A stretch of DNA of 64,000 nucleotides from assembly GCA_003116975.1 (NCBI GenBank), contig BGKB01000110.1:165046-229045 (forward strand), written 5' to 3'. The DNA comes from Aurantiochytrium sp. KH105. Its lineage: Eukaryota > Sar > Bigyra > Thraustochytrida > Thraustochytriidae. Positions 48,192 through 57,710 of this stretch are shown here, piece by piece. Under the pieces are notes generated by a model. That model had not been told where the DNA came from. It made no database searches and worked only from the letters and a program-made list of their open reading frames with translations. Each line of letters opens with the position of its first letter. Position 1 is the first letter of the stretch. The position numbers and the translations under genes were made by a program.

Positions 48192-49841
48192 TCATGACTT
48201 TCGACTAAAGCTCGTGGAAAACAGCTTGAGCTTAGCCTCTCGATCTGGATCCTCGTTCGAGCAGACGCGGAGGTACTTGGCGCAGCCTGAATGGCCAAGA
48301 AGGGAGAAATCTTGGGGAAGAATGTGTAATTGAGCCACTGAAGCATGCTCACTCCACAAGCAGTCATATACTTCCTCTTTACCTACCGGGGCGAACGTAT
48401 TGCTCGTCGCGGTACACTTTTCGCTGAGCCCGACACGTGCAATTCCAACTCCTTCATACGAGTGAAAGAGACTGACTGTAAGAATGGAGATGCGGCCACT
48501 ATATTCCAAATCAATGGTGATGCAGCTGTTGTGCGACGTGGTCATGATTGTTTTTGGCTTCTTTGCCAGATCCGTGCCAAAGTACCAATTTTCATTAGCC
48601 TTCACGTGGCGACTGAATGTCTTCTCCTTGTTGAATTCAATTGATTCGACAAATTTGGATTCGAAAAATTCGGCCATGAGTGTGTCCATGACCATAGGTG
48701 GAGGGAGGGCGCTGGAGTTGAATTGATTGCCTTGGACCGACGTCGTCGGATCCTGTGCCTCTGCTCGTTGAAGCATACCTTCGATGGCGAACATTAGAAC
48801 AGACGCGCTGATGTTGTGCCCATAACGTGTCGGATGTATCGGATCCGAGAAGTAGCATCCTTCGCGAAAATTCCAACCAGCCTCTGACCACCCGGGACCT
48901 ATCATACGCAGAATGTCAAGCTGAGGCAGGTCGTAATAGCTCAGCACTTCAAGATGGTCGTGAGCGGCGTCCAGGCGATACGGCGGAAGCCGAATGCTAC
49001 CAGTTTTCAACTTCTTCCTATGACCAACATAGTTTCTCGTTGCCATCTCAAGCCATAGCATGCCGAGGTGGGGAAAATTTCGCCGTACATGACGAATTAG
49101 AGCTTCTGTCCAGAACATTGCCTGGTTTATTTCCCCAAACTCACCTTGTACGTTCCGCTCGATCGTACCAATGTCATTTGCACTCGCTTCCACGATAATC
49201 ATATCCGCTTTTTGATACGTCGCGAAGTTGGACGGGCTTTGCAATTCGCTCACATGAAAGTCACTTCCGCGTGCGCTCACACTCAAATTTTCCACAACGT
49301 GGCTGCCGTTGCATGGATATCGTGAGTTCAATAAATCCTCGATGTGATATACGTAGCAGTCGCGGTAACGTGCGCGCGGATGGTCTGGATCGGGTCGGTG
49401 AGGCGTTGAATGTTGTAGAGAAACAGACCCACCCAAGACAATCCAACGCACACATTCCCCCCCGACAATCTTTTTTAGCATAGGGACGAGTCTAGTCTCG
49501 TCACCATAGTTAGAAATTGCGCGCTCACACATTCCTCGCGATATGTTATGTGCAGAAATGGTGCAGAGTGGCTTTTGAGCGTGCAAACATTCGAAATCTT
49601 GTGCGAGCTCAGGGGCAAAGCAGGTTTTGCGCCATGCCATGGAATGTGCATTCCCATTATCTTCTCCTTTAATTTTGTCTTCGTGGGGATACACAGATTG
49701 CCATGTCGATTCGTCCCAGAGAGCCGAAGTGAGCACTGAGCTGTGTTCCGAAACAACTAATTTCCGAAAAGTCCAAAACACAACGAAGGCAATACCAGAC
49801 CCCAAAAGAAGTGCGACGATCTTTGTCCAACGCTCGAGCAT
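48192..49841 (-). CDS. Membrane-anchored SGNH/GDSL-like hydrolase
   Basis: 549 residues from the ATG at 49839-49841. Residues ~8-26 (IVALLLGSGIAFVVFWTF) form a signal anchor after a short basic tail, giving a type II protein with the catalytic part in the lumen or outside. SGNH-like blocks are visible: IVLGGSVS (Ser139 as candidate nucleophile), IIVEASANDIG (Asn222) and DPIHPTRYGH (Asp333/His336 as the other catalytic residues). SGNH enzymes are esterases or O-acetyl transferases that often modify glycans. The C-terminal ~150 residues (CITIDLEYSGRISILTVSLF ... GCAKYLRVCS) look like a beta-sandwich accessory domain. The gene is AT-richer than most neighbours. It lies between, and opposite to, Cys-rich genes 1 and 2. 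Substrate unknown. Confidence 0.72.
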   Translation of the reverse strand: MLERWTKIVALLLGSGIAFVVFWTFRKLVVSEHSSVLTSALWDESTWQSVYPHEDKIKGEDNGNAHSMAWRKTCFAPELAQDFECLHAQKPLCTISAHNISRGMCERAISNYGDETRLVPMLKKIVGGECVRWIVLGGSVSLQHSTPHRPDPDHPRARYRDCYVYHIEDLLNSRYPCNGSHVVENLSVSARGSDFHVSELQSPSNFATYQKADMIIVEASANDIGTIERNVQGEFGEINQAMFWTEALIRHVRRNFPHLGMLWLEMATRNYVGHRKKLKTGSIRLPPYRLDAAHDHLEVLSYYDLPQLDILRMIGPGWSEAGWNFREGCYFSDPIHPTRYGHNISASVLMFAIEGMLQRAEAQDPTTSVQGNQFNSSALPPPMVMDTLMAEFFESKFVESIEFNKEKTFSRHVKANENWYFGTDLAKKPKTIMTTSHNSCITIDLEYSGRISILTVSLFHSYEGVGIARVGLSEKCTATSNTFAPVGKEEVYDCLWSEHASVAQLHILPQDFSLLGHSGCAKYLRVCSNEDPDREAKLKLFSTSFSRKS

Positions 49842-51437
49842 CTTGCTTATAGGGTGTCAAAGAGGCAAAGAGAGTCTGCAGTTGTTCAAAGCGAGCGCCG
49901 GCGCTTCCAGTATTGCCCTCGTGCACCCACGCGATGGAAACAGGTCTTCCAGTCTCCGCTTGACAAAATGTGGAACAAGGCGAAGTCCCAGACGGCAAAA
50001 CCGACCGTCCGTCTTATGCTCACGGCTCTAGTGGTCGCTCAATTGTGGTGCTCTGCGCCGCGGTATACACCTTCACGAGATTAAAGGCCGCAGGTCGCTT
50101 TACGATTTTGGCAGGCTAGATAGAGCTCGTGATATTCTGCCAGCCTGCACAACTTTGACAGTCTGGCAGCTCTGCATAATACACACATTTCAAGTTCTCC
50201 CGGGATAATAAAACAGTGTAAAACCAAATCACACTTCAGTGGCATGGCAGACAAACGCCAGAGTAACCAAGGATGCTGGCACTCTCGAGAGGCAGACCGT
50301 AACGGAAAACCAAAAGCTCGTAGGGTATTAACAGTAGTTTGCCCCCCGTAGCTCGGCCGCGGTAGTCTTTCCTGGCAAGTGGTCCGTCGCCGGTCCCTCT
50401 TAGACGGACGCAAAAAATCCTATTTCTCCTGCTCTCCGCCAAAGCTGGCCGGGCACAGTCTTGCCCCGAGCCCGACTCGCGCTACTTGTTTCTCCTCTTG
50501 AATTTTTTTGCTGCCCTTACAGGTCGCGGGGTCTTTAGCCTTGCAGGTATACTATAATAATACCACAGATCGATCCGTTCGTCGTCAATGGTGGCACTGC
50601 CAGAGCTGCTGTGCCAAACTAAGAAAGAAAGAGAAGAAGTACTCCAAAGAGATGAAAGCTAAAGCACCAGGGTGCAAGCTATGGACGGCAGCCTGCATCC
50701 GTGCCGCACTCGTGTCAAGAGCATCGGCATGCGATACGGACAAAACAAAAAAGCAAGGAAAGAAAAAAAGATAGGTGGAACTTGAAATGAAAATGGATTG
50801 GTCCCGCAGTTGAATTGGCACAGATCCGTTGCAAAACTTCTTGAGCTTCACATCTTGAATCGTGGCTTCGCTGGGTTTCGCATGCGTGTGAAAGTTTATT
50901 TCTACGCGGTAATAGCAGCAGAGCTATCCGCGCAGTGACGCGGGCCACCGTCCGAAGTTGTGGTAGGCAAGCATTGAAGATGTGCAGCCACTTTGAGCAA
51001 CAAAACTTGGAACAACTTGCGGCGCGGAGGATAAACTTTTTTGACCTTGTTATTTGGTCACACGGGACAAGAACTAGTGTAGCTTTGCAAGAAAATCCGT
51101 TACGCGGCCCCCTCTTAAGCTCATTCAAGTCAGAGTGTGAAGAGAAACTTTGCGAGGTCCTCCACAGCTCTTGGCGCGGAGGCAAGCGTCCGCGCACAAA
51201 GAGTTACCTGTTATGCTTCGTGGGATGCCTCTTTCCTCTAGTATATCATGCGCACGCCGCGGCGCCAAGACGCAAAAATCCACATAAAAGTGGATACAGG
51301 CTGCCCCGAGCGCAGCCTAAGAGCCTCCGCGCCGCGAAGGACATCCAGGTACTCTAGACATCGAAGCTCGCGAAGTCGCGCAAACCCGAAACGTGGAAAC
51401 GAAGACCTCGAAAGGGAAGGAAAGAAAAACCATCAAC
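49842..51437. other. AT-rich spacer before Cys-rich gene 2
   Basis: Short open frames on both strands, none with recognisable features. It contains the second TCGCGGGGTCTT element (50524) and AAAGAAAG-type patches at ~50619-50640 and ~50756-50770. The last few hundred bases should contain the promoter of gene 2. Confidence 0.55.
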
Positions 51438-54400
51438 ATGGTGGACTGGAACGTGAAGAGCGCATCGCTCGTGGCAATCGCAGCTGTACTTGTCTTTGCA
51501 GCGTCCTCGCGTGCTCAGACCTCGTATGGACAGTGTGGATCGGGAAACGACACCGTCATTCTTCAGGCCTCCTACACTCCTGAACAGGTGGGCTCTGATG
51601 CGATCATTCCGGAATGCGCCTCGCTTAGCTGGAGTCTCGAAGGATGCTGCGGAAATAGACTCGGGGACAGCGAGGATGACATTTGCCGCAGTATCGAGAC
51701 AGCCAGCGCATTTTGTGATAGTGCAAGCGTGCCATTTGGAGTTACCTGCGACAACTTTGAGCCCAATGAAACAATGAGCGTGACCTTTCAAGTGACGATG
51801 ACCTATCCGGATGAAGATGAGACATGCTGTCAGCTGTGCAAGTGCTATGGAGATCCTCTTTGCGAGTCGTTTGACGGTACACGTGACCAAATGATTGAAT
51901 GCGACGCACGGGACTTCGATTCATGCAGACTTGAAAAGGACATCTGTGACGACCAGTATGACCACGCAGGCAACGAGTGCAAATGGCTCAAAAATAACAG
52001 GAATTTTCCCTGGTGGAACTCGAATCTCGAGGACGGATCGCCATGCCAGGCTGATTACAGCGTCTCAGGCCAACTGGAGCTCGTCATGCTGGACGTTGAC
52101 GATTTCAAGCTTGTAACTCTGATTGGCGAGAGAGGCGTGCAGACCGACGTGCACATTTCAGTCCCTGACTACGATGGCGCCTTTGAGCTTAACTCGGATG
52201 ATTGCTTTGACTTTGATCCTCGCGACGTTGGCGAGGATGGTGCGGTGGATGCCTGGGGCCTCGCGGTGGATGCGTCGGGGCTCCCAAGCGCGTGGAAAGT
52301 GGAGGCCTATGGAGACGTGGAGATTCGCTGGCACATTTGGCAGCCCTCGCTAGGAATCGCAGCTACAGTGGTATGCACGAAGGCCATCGGTGCGTCACGA
52401 ACCCGCCTGGACATTCGCAATGTGATGGACACGCAAGGACGCACTGCCGGAGAAGGTTTTTGCTTTAGTGGCTTGATTGACACCGAGAAGCAAAATGGCA
52501 CGAATCTGAACAATGCAGAAGGTCACTACAAGTGTCTAGAACTCGAGCTTCCGGACGTCGTGACAACGTGCAAGTGGCTGACAGACGATACGTGCTATGC
52601 ACGCACTCTGAGTGGATGGCAGGAGTACTGGTGCCAGAACGCCGAGCTTGAATTCACGAAAGCAAGTCTCAGCGGAGGCTCGTACTCGGATATGGTAGCA
52701 ACATGTCTGACGGACATTACAAGTGGCACGGAGAAAGAACAAGCGGAGACATGGGCAACGTACGCGTGCGAAATGAACTCCTATCTTCCGTACGGGACAA
52801 TGGCGCAAACTTCTTACGTGACCGAGTGCCTCAAGCTGCTTGAAGAGAATGGATGGTATCCTTGGGATAAGGTGTATACGGGATTGATTCAGCACGAATG
52901 GACTGTGAACGAGACATGCAAGAGTACGCTGGAGGACTTTACGGACATTCCCGATGACACTATATGCGCAACGGGCGTGATGGTCGAAGTTGAGGTGGAT
53001 GGCACCTGGATTCCTAAGCTTTACTTTCCCGTGGAGAGCCCTCCGTGCACTGACGCGATTTTGGAAGCTCCTGGCGATCAGTACCCAGAATTCTTCATGT
53101 ATCCGGTTCGTATGCGACAGTGTGGTTTGAGTGCCGAGTGTCTTGCCGACAGCGTGAAGCCAGAGTGTAAGCCATTGCCCTCTGTTGACGTGGAAGTGAC
53201 TTTCAACACAGATGTGTGCGTAGGACCTGAAGGTGGCGACTGCACGAGTTGCAACCTTGCAATTGAGACGGCGCCGGAGGTCTGTACAACAGGTGCCAAC
53301 GAGGCCTTTGATCTTGGTTTTTGCGAGGAGTGCTGCAATTCGAACAACTTTGTGCTTGGAGAAGAGGGCCAGTCGTGCCGCGAGCTGACCCTACCTTCAG
53401 CATTTTGCGATGCGTCAGATGAGAGCCAGGCCGCGTACTGCAGCAAGTTGCAGAAGAAGTCAGGCAAAGGCGTTCTCACTCTCAACTTTACTTCATACAC
53501 CACGGATATGGAGTGCTGCGCGACATGCGCGCTCTGGGGCGACCCGTATGGCGAGGCGTTTGACGGGTCACGTGAGAAACTCATCGTGTGCGATTCTCGT
53601 ATTGAGGGATCATGCTTTCCAGACAAGGATCGTTGCGTAGATTCTGGGCTCACTGATCATGGCGGAAATGACTGTGTGTGGAACGAGACGGTGTGGGAGC
53701 TGATTGATGGGCACGGAGGCAACATTGGCGCGTACGGATCGCCGTGCACCGCAGACTTTGCAAAATCAGGCGAGAGCGAGGTGGTCATGTACGAGACGGC
53801 GGATCCGTACCGTTTGAGCTTTTACATGGGTGAGCGAGCAATTCTGGACAAGATGCTGCTGACGACGCCGCAGGGATCGTACACTCTGGATGCACAAGAT
53901 TGCTTTGCGGATGATCCTGCGAGCGCTTGGGTGACGGAGTCGGGCGTTATTGCGGCTACGGCGCTGGAGCTTACGTACACGGGCGAGGGCATAGACGGAT
54001 ATGGAGAGGATGAGCGTGTGTGGGCTGTAATGGAGGCGGACCTGGGTATCTTTTTCCGTATGACGTGCGTGCGATCGCGCGCTGCGACTACGGGCTACAT
54101 CGGAGGATACCGACTTAACGTGGAGCATCTCATTGACACGGAGTTGAGCCGTAGAGAAAGCTCAAGTTCGAGTGGCTATTGCGTGTCGGGAAACATGTCA
54201 GCCTATGGTGGCAGCTACACGGCCAACCCGGATGCCGAGACGTGCGAGGACGCGAGCGTCGAGGGTGCTCACGAGGCATGCAAGGCGTTTTGGGCTGGGT
54301 CGTGCACGCCGGCGCAAATTGACCTTGGCATCAAGAGCTGGTGTGAGACGGCAAATACGCAATTATCGGTGAATTCTTGCGTCAATAAAATCACCAACAA

Positions 54401-54938
54401 GAGATCGGCCGTGACAGCCAACAATTGGGCCAAAGAGGTGTGCAAAGCACTGTTGCCGTTCAAGATGCCGAGTGACACGAACAAGGACTTTGTTCGCGAG
54501 TGTATGGACTTGGGGAAAACCGAGGGGTACTATGCGATTGTGGAGAATTGGGGTTCGGCAGGCGACCGCGCGAGCGTACAGAGCGTCTGCGTGAGCTCTG
54601 TTACAAAGTACAAGACGCGTGACGAGACGGACGCTTGCATTTCTGGCATCTCGGTGCAGTACGAGGATGAGGACGAGGAGGGCGTGTGGACGGAGCTCTT
54701 TTTCATTCCCTCGAATAAGATGCCTTGCGACGGTCTGCTGGATATTCCCGCGTGGAAGGCAAAGTACTGGCCACTGTTTTCTCGCCCGGTCCGCTTCGAG
54801 CAGTGCGATGTGTTGAATGAGTCGGGGGCCTGTCCTGCACACGAGAATGTGGAGGCCACTTGCATGTCGAACTCAGGCTTCACCCTGTCCATGCAGTACA
54901 CGCACGGTGTCATTGGCTGCACGGACGACGCGCGCTGA
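51438..54938 (+). CDS. Secreted Cys-rich duplicated-module protein, paralogue 2
   Basis: 1,166 residues from the ATG at 51438; an upstream in-frame GTG is ignored. The signal peptide is SASLVAIAAVLVFAASSRAQ. Same two-module plan as paralogue 1: GDPLCESFDG at residue 138 and GDPYGEAFDG at 701, each with ECDARDF/VCDSRIE, DHAGNECKWL/DHGGNDCVWN, GSPC, GERGVQTD/GERAILD and a C-terminal MYPVRMRQCGLSAEC / SRPVRFEQCDVLNESGAC block. Cysteine positions match the paralogue almost throughout. Third codon positions carry visibly more A/T than in paralogues 1 and 3. It ends with a short hydrophilic tail and no anchor. A secreted structural or matrix role is inferred from topology and cysteine content; no enzyme motif was seen. 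Confidence 0.82.
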   Translation: MVDWNVKSASLVAIAAVLVFAASSRAQTSYGQCGSGNDTVILQASYTPEQVGSDAIIPECASLSWSLEGCCGNRLGDSEDDICRSIETASAFCDSASVPFGVTCDNFEPNETMSVTFQVTMTYPDEDETCCQLCKCYGDPLCESFDGTRDQMIECDARDFDSCRLEKDICDDQYDHAGNECKWLKNNRNFPWWNSNLEDGSPCQADYSVSGQLELVMLDVDDFKLVTLIGERGVQTDVHISVPDYDGAFELNSDDCFDFDPRDVGEDGAVDAWGLAVDASGLPSAWKVEAYGDVEIRWHIWQPSLGIAATVVCTKAIGASRTRLDIRNVMDTQGRTAGEGFCFSGLIDTEKQNGTNLNNAEGHYKCLELELPDVVTTCKWLTDDTCYARTLSGWQEYWCQNAELEFTKASLSGGSYSDMVATCLTDITSGTEKEQAETWATYACEMNSYLPYGTMAQTSYVTECLKLLEENGWYPWDKVYTGLIQHEWTVNETCKSTLEDFTDIPDDTICATGVMVEVEVDGTWIPKLYFPVESPPCTDAILEAPGDQYPEFFMYPVRMRQCGLSAECLADSVKPECKPLPSVDVEVTFNTDVCVGPEGGDCTSCNLAIETAPEVCTTGANEAFDLGFCEECCNSNNFVLGEEGQSCRELTLPSAFCDASDESQAAYCSKLQKKSGKGVLTLNFTSYTTDMECCATCALWGDPYGEAFDGSREKLIVCDSRIEGSCFPDKDRCVDSGLTDHGGNDCVWNETVWELIDGHGGNIGAYGSPCTADFAKSGESEVVMYETADPYRLSFYMGERAILDKMLLTTPQGSYTLDAQDCFADDPASAWVTESGVIAATALELTYTGEGIDGYGEDERVWAVMEADLGIFFRMTCVRSRAATTGYIGGYRLNVEHLIDTELSRRESSSSSGYCVSGNMSAYGGSYTANPDAETCEDASVEGAHEACKAFWAGSCTPAQIDLGIKSWCETANTQLSVNSCVNKITNKRSAVTANNWAKEVCKALLPFKMPSDTNKDFVRECMDLGKTEGYYAIVENWGSAGDRASVQSVCVSSVTKYKTRDETDACISGISVQYEDEDEEGVWTELFFIPSNKMPCDGLLDIPAWKAKYWPLFSRPVRFEQCDVLNESGACPAHENVEATCMSNSGFTLSMQYTHGVIGCTDDAR

Positions 54939-57710
54939 CGATGGACAGTTATTAGATTCTATTCCAATGCCAATGATGATGGCATCTATGGCTGCAAAGT
55001 AAAAAATATGCCGTTTGTTCTCTCTCCCAGTCACAGACAGAGGTTGCTTGGTTGCTGTCGAGTGTTTGTCGTTCGTTTTCAATTCAGCCTGTGTATGTGT
55101 AGTAGTCAAGCAGCGCATTGGCCGGAAGTCGAACTTATGTCGTTTGTTCTCTCTCTTTCCCAGTCACAGACTGACTTTGAGGTCGCTTGGTTGCTGTTTG
55201 TTGATTGTCGTTCGTTTTTCAATACTTTTAGCCTCTGTGTGTGGTCAGTATTCAGCTTCTCGGCTCAGACGGGCTTTTCTGAATGCCGTGCTTGTTTCTG
55301 AAAACCCCGCATCGCCCATTTCGCAGCCGAAGCTAGTCGAGGGAGGGAGGGAGGGAGGGAGGGAGCTCTATTCATTCGCAGGGGCGCGTGTCGAGCCAGC
55401 GAACGAGCGGCCGCCATCTTGGATTTTCAGCCGGTCCATGTCGATGGAGCGTCTGCAGCTGCACCCGCCATCACCCACCTCCTCCTCTCCTTCTTTACAC
55501 GGCCGGGCCCAGAGGCCGTTTTCCGAGCCTCCGCCACTGTGGACGCCTGCCACTGCTGTGGCGGGCGGCCCCAAAGAGAGACCGACTCGAACTGCGGCGA
55601 GAGAGCAGGAAAGAAAGTCTGTCTCGCCGAGACGCCGCGCGAGGGGAGACGGAGGACCTGCGGCGTCTGGCGAATCACGACCGGGCGCGGGCGCGGCAAG
55701 CAAGCTGGATCACGGCCGGCGCGGCGTCACGGCGATGGCGCGCAGGGAGCCGGGGCGCGGGGAGGAAGCGATGAAGGGACAAAGGCTCGCAGCGAGGATG
55801 GGACGAATGAATATCCTACCCAACCAACCACCAGCCAGTCGATTTACGATCGATCGACTCGCCGGCCGGGCTACTGGGAACTAGTACATAACAGTCTCAA
55901 ACGGTCGCTTTTCTGCCCCAACCTTCTCGAGACCGCGGTCGGGGCGCGCTCGTCACGGGCGGAGACGCCTCGCCTCGCCTCGCCTCGCCGCCTCGCTGCG
56001 CGACTTCGTTCATTCACCGGCGCGCAGGCAAGATGCTCACGCTGGTGCGCATCATGTCGCATCCTATTTTTACGCGTGGCAGACGCTCATTGCGCAGAAA
56101 AAGAAAGATATTCTAGCCACTAGCCAGTCGGCCAGATGGGAAAGGGAAAGAAAAAAGGAAGCAAAGAAGCAAGGAAAGACGCCGTTCCAGATTCCCGGAC
56201 TGGCAGCTGCAGAGAGAGGCGGGCCGCGTCAGTGGCAGTGGGGACGGGCCGGCTACCTTGCTTGCAGTTGGATGCAGCGGCGGCGCTCCGCGCTCCACCG
56301 CTTTCTTACTTACTACCCGTCCTGCATCGCATCGCGGCGCGGCGCCTTGCTCTCTTGCTCTTGCTCGCCTGCTCGCCTTGGCACGCGTGGAACTTGCTAT
56401 CTGCAGCTGGGCCCGCGACTGCGACCTGCAAGTTCTCCCTGGCCGCCCCGGTTCCTGACTTCTTCCGCGCGACTTGCATGCAGCTGCAGCCGCTCGATCG
56501 TGCCGCGTCAGTCACGGCGCGGCGAACGCCGAGAGAGAGAGAGAGAGAGCAGGCGCGAGAGGGAGGCAGGCAGGCAGGACAAGATGGACGCCCGCGCGGG
56601 CCTCCGGCGCGCCGCCACGTTGGCGCGCCATCGCGGAGGGGCCAGGAGAGAGGCAGCGACCGCGGGGTGCCGCGGCGTGCTGCCGCGGCGTGCCCGCGCC
56701 GGCTGGCCGGCTGGAGAGAGGGAGAAAGGAAGCGGGGGATGGGTGGACGGCGGAGAGGCCGGCGGAGGATGGCGGATGCGCGGTGGGAGACCGCGAGGCC
56801 GACGGCGGCCGGCTCAGCCTCGGCGCAGGAAGCAAGCCGAGGCAGCGAGCCGCTCGTCGCTCGCGCCAGGCTCGACCGGGCGCGTCTCGGAATGCCTCGT
56901 CACGGCGGCTGCGCTTCCCGGCGAGCTGGCTGGCGGCGGAAGAGTGACCGAACCGAACCGCGCTGCAAAGCAAGCAAGCAAGCGAGCAAGCGACGCGAGA
57001 GGGCCTCTGCAGCAGCCTTGGCCGAGCCGGGCAAACGCTCGGTCGCGTGCCGGCGAGGCGAGAGAAAGAAAGGCCCAGGCGGCGAGGTGTCTCCTCTGCG
57101 CGCGGGCTCCCGAGGCTTTCCGTCCATCCCGCAGCGGGAGGGACGAGTGCGCCTCGCGCCGAGTGGCTGGTACCCGTCGCCAATGGATCGATCGATCGAT
57201 CGATCGGACTCCCGATCGATGGATCGATCGATCTGCGACCGCGGCGCGGGGGGAAATCATGGCGAGGCGCCATCTTTCATATCGTTCCGTGCTGCAGTGC
57301 CAGGGGGGGAGGGCGCCGGAGCCGCTCAGGCTCGACGTGACGGGCCACGCGTGCAAGATGAGGGACTGGGGAGAGGAGCGAGCGAGTCTCGCTTTGCTCG
57401 AAAGTGGAAGACGTAGTGGGTCTCACGATCTTCTTCTTTTCTTTCCTCCTTATCTTTCCTTTCTTGTCTTTTCTTTTCCCAGTTTGCACATGGTTTCTTT
57501 GTCTCTCTGCGGATCGAGTGGCGGCCCAGATCGACGGCAAGATCAGCAAAACCGAATCGAGTCCGAGCTCGAGCTGCGAGACAAGCAGCTGCGAGCGGGC
57601 GAGCGAAAGAGCGAAAGAGCGGAGAATTGCTAGCTAAGCTAACGAGCTAGCTAGCTAGCTTGCTTGCTGGCAAGCGAGCGGATTGAGCGGCGGAAGAGAA
57701 AACAAGAACG
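54939..57710. other. Long upstream region of Cys-rich gene 3
   Basis: The first ~400 bases hold a two-copy ~128-bp repeat and a GGGA run (~55341-55365). The rest is GC-rich with GA (~56530-56548), GCAA (~56970-56990) and GATC (~57184-57230) runs. Frames of 230-450 codons exist but are Arg/Ser/Gly-rich, start mid-repeat and have no domain. I see no gene. Confidence 0.55.
55007..55250. repeat. Two-copy tandem repeat, period ~130 bp
   Basis: TATGCCGTTTGTTCTCTCTC at 55007 matches TATGTCGTTTGTTCTCTCTC at 55137. The match continues through CCCAGTCACAGAC, TTGCTTGGTTGCTGT-like and TTGTCGTTCGTTTT segments, with small indels. It begins just past the stop of Cys-rich gene 2. Confidence 0.85.

Noticed and set aside
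56136-57633. Overlapping plus-strand frames of 426 and 453 codons upstream of Cys-rich gene 3
   Set aside because: Arg/Ala/Ser-rich, overlapping each other in different frames, with repeat-derived segments and no domain.
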